A DNA stretch of 41,101 nucleotides, taken from NCBI GenBank assembly GCA_015852425.1, contig JAAAIG010000296.1, forward strand, positions 1-41,101. The letters are read 5' to 3'. The DNA is from Gryganskiella cystojenkinii. Taxonomy: Eukaryota > Mortierellomycota > Mortierellomycetes > Mortierellales > Mortierellaceae. This document shows, one piece after another, positions 32,496-41,101 of this stretch (the first letter of the stretch is position 1; each line of letters opens with the position of its first letter). The translations under genes were made by a program, and so were the position numbers. The notes beneath the pieces were generated by a model. The model ran no database searches. It was not told the DNA's origin and saw nothing but the letters and a program-made list of their open reading frames with translations.

Positions 32496-33856
32496 TTAGA
32501 TCTCGCCCATGGCGCGCTCGAGCTCTTCAAGATCATCCTTGGACTTCTTGAGTGCAGCAGTCGACTCCTCAAGCTTGGACTCCAAGGTCTCATTCTCCTT
32601 CTCCAAAGATCTGACCTTGCGCTCGAGATCCTCGACCTTGAGCTCATGATCGCGAAGCCTATAAGAGTGGGGTTCGCAAATAGAACAGTAAATAAAGAAA
32701 TATCGGTGAGCATATGTTTTTTTGGTCTTTCTTTTTCTTGTGAGCGAGACAGAAAAAGAAAGAGATAGAGAGAGAGCAGCAAAGGATAGGAAATTCAATG
32801 AAAACTGAAGTAAAAAAAAATGTAGTGTCGTTTTTGAGGTTCAAACGGATCCAAACGAATAATTAAAGCGGTTCTCTCCTCTCGAAACCATTCGATTTTC
32901 TGGAGAGGGGAAAGAGATGTCGACCATTCGGCAAGGTGCAGGACCAAGGACAGAGTCTCGATGATGAATCAAGGAGAGTCTCCCTTCCTCTTCTTCTCGA
33001 ATAGGCAACAGCTCTGATACAGAGACTTGTAGTCTGCTTTTATGACTGCAGTCTGGGGTCACCACCATGGCTCATGAAAAGAACGGGAAAAGATATAGGA
33101 GGTAGAAAAAAAAAAAGTACACTTACTTGGTCTTGGAGTCGCTTCCACCAGACTCAGCCTTCTCCAACTGGGCCTCAAGGAGGGCGATCTTGTTGTTGAG
33201 GGAGACAGCCTCCTGCTCCTTGGCAGAGACCTCGGTCTTGGCAGCAGCGAGCTCACGCTCAGCATCCTCGGCGCGGGCAATAGCAGCATCGGCCTCAGCG
33301 CGAAGGGAAGCGAGTTTCTAGATTGCAAAAGTAGATGAGAAAAGAATGGTTAGACTTCAATGTTGTGTCGTTTCCATCCTTCTTGCTGGTAATATATGAC
33401 CATCCCTCCACTATTTCTTCCTTGACGTCAACACGCTCCGCAGTCCAAGTCCGAAGGAATAGAGTCGAATACTACTATTGCGCGGTGCGTGGGTCTTTTT
33501 TTTCTCAATGTCACTGCTGATCGCAATGGGCACGATGTGCCGCAACAGTCCAGATGATGGGTCATCGTCCATTCTAAACTTGGTGCTACAGTCATCCGGA
33601 GCATGGGAGGGCTTGCAGTGAGGCGTAGACCACAGAGATAATCAAAGACGAGATAGTCTTTTGTTTACCGCCGTTGAGGGGTAAAAAAAGGGTAGAGTCA
33701 ACCGTCCAAGTGGCCAACTCTCTTTTCTCTGTCCCCTGAGACGAAGGAGAGAAAAACGCGAGCGAGGTGGGCAGAGGAACTTGACTTGCTCGGATGATAC
33801 TTAAAGAAGAGTAGAATGTCAGTGAGTTTACTACTTACTTCCTTGAACTTGTCCAT
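32496..33856 (-). CDS. Fungal tropomyosin, short form (123 aa)
   Basis: Three exons on the minus strand: 33856-33839 (only six codons, MDKFKE), 33317-33127 and 32658-32496. Both introns are GT-AG and unusually long for this window (521 and 468 nt). The 123-residue product is a continuous charged coiled coil without Pro. It has hydrophobic a/d heptad positions, beginning MDKFKEKLASLRAEADAAIA and ending in an LEELERAMGEI tail, close to fission-yeast Cdc8 and budding-yeast Tpm. Tropomyosin coats formin-made actin cables and rings and regulates myosin on them. The tiny first exon with an intron right after the MDK start fits fungal tropomyosin genes. It is shorter than the 161 residues I recall for Cdc8, so a cassette exon could be missed, although I found none with a heptad pattern. 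Confidence 0.85.
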
Positions 33857-34674
33857 GTTATTTAATGTGATGAGAGGGAGCGATGAAAGAGATGATGATG
33901 ATGAGAAGAAAAGAACCAAATAGAAAGCGCGCGATATCTTTTTTTATTCTTGGAGAGAGCATGACAGTCGACCTATCCAAATGGAATTATAGCTTGTTAT
34001 TCCGCTAAACAAGGTCAACGTGACGTCTGGTAGTAAAACATCGCAAGGGCTATTACATGCCTTTTATCGCCCTTTTATCTCAGCGCCTGCTTCACCGCTT
34101 GTTGCTTTCTAAATTTCACTCGTGGCTCCTCGGAACGTTAGTTCTATTATCTCTGACTGCAAATACATCATCTCAAAGAGAGGCACCATAACTCGAAAAC
34201 GGCAACAGGCACAATCAACGAGTTCTGGACCTAAAAAAAAAAAAAATCTCGCAGTCCTACAAAACGCACCCAGATCCAAACCAGGACTGAATCCGATCCA
34301 ATCGCGCGCGCGTTCGCCCCTCTCAGTTGATAACCATTCGAGGGACCTTTTTTTTTCTCTGTCATTTCATCCTCGATAGGACGAAAGGAACCAAAGACAC
34401 ACCCGTCAAATCGCCGATTGACTTGAGCTTTTTTTTTCTTTGGAAGTACATAACGCCCTTTCGTCTTATTTCTCGCTCTTTACTTTCCTTCCTTGAACCA
34501 AAAAAAAACTTTTCGCCTCTCTCCTCACAGAAAGAAAGTGCCCATCTAAAGTACCGTTGTATATATTACCTTCTTCGAGTAATTGACATTCTCCGTGTCT
34601 TTTCCACTTTACTCTTCCTCCTTCCCAAGTTCCTCTCCACACACACACACGGTTTACGAAAAATCAAATCCAAC
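33857..34674. promoter_or_regulatory. Divergent promoter region between tropomyosin and eEF3
   Basis: About 820 nt separate the two start codons. The last 350 nt before the eEF3 ATG are strongly CT-rich, and TATATATT at 34560-34567 lies about 110 nt before it. An ACACACACAC run sits at 34641-34650. No gene was recognised. CT-rich leaders are typical of highly expressed translation-factor genes. Confidence 0.5.
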
Positions 34675-37600
34675 ATGTCGGATGACATCAAGACTTTGAA
34701 CGAGCTCATCAAGTCCACAGAGGATGCCTCGCTCAGTCCCGCAGATCGTAAGGCGCACGCAGCCAAGGTCGGTGCTCAAGTCAAGAAGGTTGGCGTCATC
34801 AAGGCCTTTCATGAGGGCCATCTCGTCAAGACTTTGACCTCTTTGCTCGAGAACAAGAAGCAGGCCTCGTTTCGAGAGGCGGCTTTGTACATTCTGGCCG
34901 ATGTCAGCAAGGCCGTCGGTCAGGCTGGTGAGCCCTATTTGATCCCACTGATGCCCAAAGTTTTGGATGGTTACGCGGACAAGGTCGCCTCTGTCCGAGA
35001 TGCGGCTGACGAGGCCAGTAAGGCCATTATGGCTCTTCCCTCCCGTTACGCTGTCAAGTTGTTGTTGCCAGTCTTGTTCGATTCGATTGAAAATGGTCGA
35101 TGGCAGAGTCAGTGCGGTTCGTTGCAGATTTTGTCTGGTCTGTCCAAGACCTCTCCCAAGGTAATGGTATTATGCATGACTGGCGGCATTGGACAACGCG
35201 GGGCACGTTTTATGTTCCATTGGCGTGTTTTCTTATCTCCTTTTCATCAAAGGGGACTGAGGGAGTCTCTAGTTTTTTTCTTTTTTTCTGTTTTGTTTTG
35301 CACTTTTGGTTTTGTGGCATGGAATCATTGATGAACGGACCGAGTGCGCAAGGTCGGACAGGAATGTGGGACAAAACGTGCAGGACCAGTCCCTCCATCA
35401 AGGAATGGACCTTTTCGTTCCCTTCAACACCCTTCCCTTGTTGGTCCCCGATTACCAACGTTTCTTTTTTCTCTCCTTGTTGCCTCTATCTCCACCCCTT
35501 CTCCCTCTTTGACCCTCCTGCGTGCTTCTATGGGTGTGCCCTCAATTCCGTCTGGCGCCTTGATCTTTCACGTAAACTGACCCCATTTGAATCATTTTTG
35601 CCACCTCTCTCTGTCTTTACTCCTGTTCACGATACCATTATCGATGTTACATTCCTGCAGCAAATCAGCAACTGTCTCTCCGAGATCGTGCCTGTTCTGA
35701 GTGCCAGTATGTGGTCCACTCGCCCAGAGGTAAGAAGCTCACCAAAAAAAAAAAAAAAAAAATCGCTGCTTGAGAACCACCCCAGCTTTCCACATGAACA
35801 GTGTCTTGAACTCTATGTCTGTTGCATGAAAAAAATGGCGCGCGCTGGGTCTAAAACCCTGTGATTTTTTCCATTTCTTTCAATCCTTCTTCGTTAGGTG
35901 CGTGAGGAGGCTACAAAGACGACGACAGCCTGTTTCGACGTGGTCGGAAACCCGGATTTGATCTCGTCGATCCCTTACCTGGTCGGTTGTATCAATCGTC
36001 CAGAGGAGGCTCCGGATTGTATTCACCAACTGGCATCAACCACTTTTGTCACCACGGTCGAGGCCCCTACTTTGGCTATCATGAACCCATTGTTGATTCG
36101 TGGTCTTGCTGAACGTTCCCCTGCGATTCAGCGTCAGACCGCCGTCATTATCGACAACATGTGCAAGTTGGTCGAGAACCCAGCTCATGCTCACCAATTC
36201 TTGCCAAAGCTTTTGCCCGGTTTGGATCGTATGATCGAGATTGCTGCATCGCCCGAGTTGAGATCTGTTGCTGAGAAAGCTAGAGCCACTTTAGTGCGTG
36301 TTGGTGGTGGTGAGAAGGCCCATGATGACAGTTCTGTCAATATCGCTTATGAGGTCAAGCCTGCCCAGGTTAAAGAGGAGATCAAGAAGCATCTTTCCAA
36401 GGACGTCAAGATTGATGACTTTGTCAAGACCAGTTTGCTTTATTCTGCTACACTCTGCTCCGAATTGATCACGGCCCGTGATTTCGAGACTGAGGCCTGG
36501 CATGCGTCGATTGACCCTTACCTGGTCACGTTCACCTCTAAGGACGAGGCCAAGAAGATTGCCACGGCAGTTCACAAGCACTTTGTAGACTTTGATGCCA
36601 AGAACACGCGTGATAATGCTGCCGTTGTTGATGTCGAGGAGGGTGAACTTCTCTGTGACTGCGAGTTCTCGCTCGCCTATGGTGGTATGATCCTTTTGAA
36701 CAAGACCCGTTTGAACCTTCGTCGCGGTCAGCGCTATGGTCTTTGCGGACCCAATGGTGTGGGTAAATCAACCCTTATGCGCGCCATTGCCGATGGTCAG
36801 CTCGAGGGTTTCCCCCCAGCGGATGAGCTCCGAACGGTCTTTGTCGAGCATAATCTTCAAGCCGAAGAAGCTGATCTGCCCGTCGTCGAGTTCATGTTTG
36901 CGGATCCAAAGCTCGGTGACATCCCTCATGAGGAGGTCGTCAGTCGTTTGTCGTCTGTCGGTTTCACGCCCGCGATGCAGCAACAGGCCGTCGGTTCCCT
37001 GTCCGGCGGTTGGAAGATGAAGCTCGAGTTGGCTCGTGCCATGTTGATGAACGCAGATATTCTCTTGTTGGATGAGCCTACGAACCACTTGGATGTCCAC
37101 AACGTCGCCTGGTTGGAGAATTACCTGACCAGTCTCACGAACGTGACCTCGATGATTGTCTCGCACGATTCCAGTTTCCTGGACACGGTCTGTACTGGTA
37201 TTATTCATTATGAGAGCCGCAAATTGAAAAAGTATCGTGGTAACCTCTCCAAATTTGTGGAGCAGTACCCGGATGCCAAGTCCTATTATGAGCTTAAATC
37301 CTCGCTCGTCACATTCAAGCTACCCGAGCCTGGCTTCTTGGACGGTGTCAAGTCCAAGGATAAGTCTTTGCTTCGATTCGTCAACATCTCGTTCACGTAC
37401 CCTGGCAACACTGTGCCCACAATCCGTCACATGTCTGCTCAGGTCTCGCTCAACTCGCGCGTTGCCGTCATTGGTCCCAATGGTGCCGGTAAATCGACTT
37501 TGATCAAGGTCTTGACTGGAGAGACCATCCCCCAGGTCGGTGAGGTCATCAAGCACCCCAACTTGCGTGTCGCCTACGTCGCCCAACATGCTTTCCATCA

Positions 37601-38471
37601 CGTCGAACAGCACTTGACCAAGACCCCCAACGAGTACATTCGCTGGCGTTACCAGTACGGTGAGGATCGTGAGTTGGCCGCCAAGGCGACCCGTCAGGTC
37701 ACACCTGAGGAAGAGGCCCAAATGAAGAAGCTGATCCCCTGGGATTTCAACGAGAAGACTGAGAAGGTCCAGATCGAAGATCTCTATGGTCGTCGCAAGG
37801 CTAAGCGTTCGTTTGAGTATGAGGTTCAGTGGGTCGGTAAACCCTTTGACGATAACGCCTGGATCTCGCGCGAGATGCTAGTTGACTGGGGATTCGAGAA
37901 GTTGGTCCAGTCCTTTGATGATAAGGAGGCTGCCCGTGCTGGTGCCTGGACTCGATCCTTGACCGCAGTTGAAGTCGAAAAGCATCTCGGTGATTTGGGT
38001 CTCCCAGCCGAGTTTGCGACTCACAGTCATATCAAGGGTCTTTCGGGTGGTCAAAAGGTCAAAGTCGTCCTCGCTGCTGCTATGTGGTTGAACCCCCACA
38101 TCTTGGTCCTGGACGAGCCCACCAACTATCTCGATCGCGACTCCCTTGGTGCCTTGACCGAGGCCCTGAGAGAATTTGGTGGTGGTGTCGTTATTATCAC
38201 GCATCACCGTGATTTCACCGAGGCCATCTGTACCGAGACCTGGTCCATCAATGCGGGAGAGTTGACTGTCACCGGTAATAACTATACTCAACGTGCAGAG
38301 AGTAAGATTGTCCAGAAGGAGGCCGAGACCAAGATCGATGCTTTCGGTAACGTCGAGAAGGTCAAGTCGACCAGAAAGTTGTCTCGAAAGGAAATCAAGG
38401 AGAAGCAAAAGAGACGTGCCGCGGCCAAGAAGCGTGGTGAAGAGGTCTCTGAGTCCGAGGAGGAGTTGTAA
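34675..38471 (+). CDS. Translation elongation factor 3 (eEF3), 1042 aa
   Basis: Fungal ribosome-associated ATPase that helps release deacyl-tRNA from the E site during elongation. Three exons: 34675-35160, 35661-35729 and 35898-38471. Introns of 500 and 168 nt are GT-AG, phase 0. The product has 1042 residues, near the 1044 of yeast Yef3. An N-terminal HEAT-repeat region (about 1-320) is followed by two ABC domains: Walker A GPNGVGKST at 469-477 with signature LSGGW at 553, and Walker A GPNGAGKST at 711-719 with signature LSGGQ at 900. LLLDEPTNHLD and LVLDEPTNYLD Walker B motifs are present. The chromodomain-like insert specific to eEF3 lies at about 816-865. The C-terminus is Lys/Arg-rich and ends in an acidic ESEEEL tail. 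The 69-nt middle exon matches the yeast sequence around QVSKTL..MWDTKKEV, which confirms the splice model. Confidence 0.98.
35161..35660 (+). other. 500-nt first intron of eEF3
   Basis: GT-AG intron, long for this gene set and CT-rich in its 3' half. I searched it by eye for a box C/D snoRNA: a TGATGA (near 35327) is present, but no CTGA lies at a suitable distance. Nothing else was recognised. A regulatory role is possible but unsupported. Confidence 0.6.
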
Positions 38472-39466
38472 AAAGAAGAAACGGAAGAAAAAAGAAGATT
38501 ACGAGTGGTGTAAAAGTTCCCACGTCTGATCTGCATGTACTCTTCGTCTGTTAGTTTGTAAATAGATCATTATTAGACCTGAATGTATTCAATGAAATTT
38601 CTTTGCGTAGATGAGCTCAGCTGCAAGTGCAAAAAATAAAAAACTGCTTTCACGTACGAATCAAGTATTCACGTACAAGAGCAACTTTCGACGTGACGAA
38701 TGACCAAATCCAATCGTCCCAAAAGATTTGAACATTGAATGGTCTCTTTCCTTGTCCAAAAGGAGTGAAAACAGGGAACGTGCATTCATGCAAAACAATC
38801 ACAACAACAGCCAAGCACACACCACCAATCTTTTTTTTTGGTCGGTCTTCACGCGCATTGACTGGAGAAACCTATGAGAGTCAAAAGTCTGGACAGACTG
38901 GAAAAATGTGGTTAATCTGCCTATTGCGCCAACAAAAACAAGCAGAGAGGGCTGTAGGCCAATCTTTGAAGGATCGAGAACAACACACTTTTTAATGTTT
39001 TCAACAGACAGGGGGTCATTCAATAGAAAGAAAGGCTCACACTTTTGATGTGTTAATTGTTTGGGTCCACAGCACGTTATTCGTTTCGCGCGGAAAACGC
39101 GCTTTCCCTGGTAAGATGAGGTCATGCTTACTTTCCTCCTCATCACAATATAACTAAATCAACACTCCAACTATTTCGACACTCTTGGTGCGTGTGAAAA
39201 TTTATTTTCCTTCGATACCTTTCTTTCCTGTTCTTTGTCTATTGCATTCGCCGACGATGATTCAGTGGTGTTCCATGATCGCATCAGTAAAAGTTGAGGT
39301 GGCTTAAACTCTTTTCTTTCACGAGCGTTTTTTGGTCAGCTATTCATGACGATGAAAGGTATAAAAACCTTCGCTCTCCCGCCGACTTTTGATGAAAAAC
39401 ATCACTCTTTCACACACACACACGCACATATATATATTTAAACACCCTAACACCACAGCGTACAAC
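38472..39466. promoter_or_regulatory. Intergenic region between eEF3 and the C2-domain gene
   Basis: No gene was recognised in about 1 kb. An AATAAA at 38635-38640 may serve eEF3 polyadenylation. A TTTCGCGC motif at 39084-39091 overlaps a GCGCG-GAAAA-CGCGC hairpin (39088-39102). A TATA box (39360-39367) belongs to the downstream gene. Confidence 0.45.
39360..39367 (+). promoter_or_regulatory. TATA box of the C2-domain gene
   Basis: TATAAAAA lies 107 nt upstream of the start codon at 39467, preceded by GAAAGG and followed by CT-rich sequence. Confidence 0.6.
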
Positions 39467-40255
39467 ATGTCTACTTTCCACAACCAATCTTCCCTCGAGG
39501 TCACCATCCACTCTGCTCACGACTTGGATGACGTTGAGGTAAAAAAACACTTGTCTTTTTCGCCTTTGAGGATCATCCCTCGTCTTCCTCTCCTTCATCC
39601 AGACTGAACCTATATTTGTTCCAATCGTTGGTTCCTCTTTTCACTTACTGATTATTATTTTTTCCTCACTCTCACACAGCGCGTGGGAAAGAACGATGCC
39701 TATGCTCGCATCTCCCTCGATTACACCAACAGCCACTCCTTCCAGAAGACCTCTACTCACAAGAATGGAGGCTCGAACCCCAAGTGGGACCAGACCTTGA
39801 CCTTGAAGGGCGTCAACGCCGATGACCACTCACTCTACCTCGAGATCCTTGATGCTGAAGTGGGTGTTGATGCCCCCATTGCTTTTGCTGAGATCCCCTT
39901 GCAGCAGGTCGCCAAGTCCCCCAACCATACCTTCCAGGGTAAATTCGAGGTCTACACGCCCAACGGCAAGACCAAGGGTGATGTCTCGCTCACGATTCGT
40001 ATCCTTCAGCCCGGTCAGGAACCTCAGGGTCAAGTCACCTGGGAGGGTTCGGAACGCACAGGTACCTCCCGCATTGATGATGGTCACCAGAAGCGTATGA
40101 AGAGCTTGAAGAACCTAGAGAGGGCCGCTGATGTCGGTCAGGGCGCTCTCGCTGGTTTAGCCGCGGTCGGCGCTGGATTCTTGATGAACAAGCACCACAA
40201 TGACGAAGAAAAGAAGAAGGCCGAGTTGAAGAACGCGGAGCGCGAACTTGCTTAA
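39467..40255 (+). CDS. Small C2-domain protein, 215 aa
   Basis: Two exons, 39467-39538 and 39680-40255, with a 141-nt GT-AG intron, give 215 residues. Residues about 8-135 form a C2 beta-sandwich. It has a LEVTIHSAHDL strand, Asp residues in loop 1 (Asp19, 21, 22, 30), a KNDAYARISLD strand, the SNPKWDQTLTL motif typical of C2 domains, and LEILDAEVG with a third-loop Asp. It may bind acidic phospholipid membranes in a calcium-dependent way; not all canonical calcium ligands can be confirmed by eye. A Gly/Ala-rich hydrophobic stretch follows (about 173-188, GALAGLAAVGAGFL), resembling a glycine zipper. A short Lys/Glu-rich helix ends the protein. There is no enzymatic domain. The intron lies just inside the first C2 loop. 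Confidence 0.88.
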
Positions 40256-41101
40256 ATGTAGGATGTCCTCTTTCTATGTATATATCCATACCCACACAAA
40301 CCCTCTCTGAACACACTCCTTTTATTTATCTTTTGAAACGGACGTTGCTGTTGTAAATGTACCCTTTTGAGTGCAAGAAACATTAAAAAAAAACCAGAAA
40401 CCCACTAAGAGAGCTCCTTGGTCTTGATTCAATGCTTCGCGTTTTCCCATACTTTTTAAGGATTCAAACAGTCGAACATGGGGGTGCTCGGGCCGTAGTG
40501 CTTGCTTCCTATGTATGTGGATCTAACGAGTTGTGGAAACGTACGATGTGGTAAGACCTATCATGCTGCCAAGAGCTTTTTTCCTCGTATTTATTCTGTC
40601 TTTCATGCAGGTCTGGAGAAGGAGATGACAAGCTCCCTGCACGCCATTCTACTGCATTTTCGCATAAGTCCTTTTGCCAGCACTACTGCACATCGTCGAA
40701 TTTTGACTCGCAACAACGAAACTCAAAAGCACTGTAACGAGATCGTTATGCGGCAAAGGACCGTGAGAGTTCTTTTTTTTTTTTTTTTGGTGTGATTATG
40801 GTGGGTGCATGATTCTGTCAACAGGAATTAACAAGTCAGTTTTCCAACATTTTTCTATCTCATCAAAGGATTCGTTTGAAAATGGCATGAGCGAATGCAT
40901 TCTCATGCCCCATGCAAACTCGTTGCTGTATGTAATAAATTAGATATTAATATTAAGTTAATTTAGAAAATAAAAAAGTTGGTCAGGGGATATCCCTTCC
41001 TTCGTTTTCGGCTGTCCAGACCCCCGAATTTTTTTTGAAACCTGCGTTTTCGCCCAAGAACAATAAATTTCGATCCAAGGTTTAAAATCATTTCATATAT
41101 T
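40256..41101. other. No gene recognised at the right end
   Basis: Downstream of the C2-domain gene I see an A-rich likely 3' end near 40380, an intron-like GTAAGACC...ATGCAG pair (40551-40610) flanked by weak open frames, and AT-rich sequence at 40930-40980. None of this supports a gene on its own. Confidence 0.4.

Noticed and set aside
32841..33068. 75-codon open frame inside tropomyosin intron 2, as a missing exon
   Set aside because: The translation lacks heptad hydrophobic spacing and contains several Pro and Cys residues, unlike a coiled coil.
35320..35400. Possible box C/D snoRNA in the first eEF3 intron
   Set aside because: A TGATGA box is present, but no CTGA box lies within a normal 60-120 nt distance and no terminal stem was seen.
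35306..35512. Open frames inside the first eEF3 intron
   Set aside because: The intron boundaries are fixed by the yeast-like protein sequence on both sides; the frames are Leu/Pro/Phe-rich from pyrimidine tracts.
40502..40795. Possible small spliced gene with GTAAGACC...ATGCAG near the right end
   Set aside because: Splice-like ends are present, but the flanking frames lack protein-like composition and no start or domain is convincing.

Overview
The window is nuclear DNA of a filamentous fungus, most likely an early-diverging Mucoromycota species and probably a member of the Mortierellaceae. Supporting signs are eEF3 (essentially a fungal elongation factor), a Zn2Cys6 transcription factor, a fungal-type short tropomyosin, and protein genes split by introns mostly of 60-500 nt with GTAAGT-like donors. 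Promoters and leaders are long and CT-rich, and F-box/LRR genes of the kind expanded in Mortierella are present. The genus call is inference. No tRNA, rRNA, CRISPR array, prokaryotic operon or intact transposon was seen.

Layout, left to right. 1-2087 has no intact gene but carries a decayed stretch (about 780-1200) resembling the zinc-knuckle C-terminus of a LINE-type reverse transcriptase. 2088-3478 (+) encodes an orphan membrane protein with about seven hydrophobic segments. 3651-6233 (-) is the mitochondrial coenzyme Q kinase-like COQ8, whose promoter faces the ER-stress micro-protein RAMP4/Ysy6 (7091-7408, +). 7844-8813 and 9672-10659 (both -) are tandem duplicated TPMT/HOL-type thiol/halide methyltransferases; they share every intron position, a GC-AG first intron and short conserved promoter boxes. 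12059-16477 (+) is a large GH5 sterylglucosidase-like enzyme, convergent with an F-box/LRR protein (16690-18495, -). 19354-21242 (+) is mitochondrial glutaryl-CoA dehydrogenase. 22757-25036 (+) is a Zn2Cys6 regulator.

The right half holds O-acetylhomoserine sulfhydrylase MET17 (26244-28474, +), with a sequence matching the fungal sulfur-regulator palindrome upstream and a GC-AG last intron. Next come a poorly resolvable Q/N-rich locus (28907-30445, -), a G27 homopolymer (30490-30516), a DUF455 ferritin-like di-metal protein (30655-32259, -), a very short tropomyosin (32496-33856, -), divergently placed eEF3 (34675-38471, +), and a small C2-domain protein (39467-40255, +).

The genes are not a pathway cluster. 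They are independent housekeeping, metabolic and regulatory genes: ubiquinone synthesis, lysine/tryptophan breakdown, sulfur assimilation, translation, actin cables, ER stress and sterol-glucoside turnover. The most unusual features are the three GC-AG introns, the duplicated methyltransferases with conserved regulatory boxes, the sulfur-response site, the G27 tract, the decayed LINE segment and the multi-frame Q/N-rich locus.
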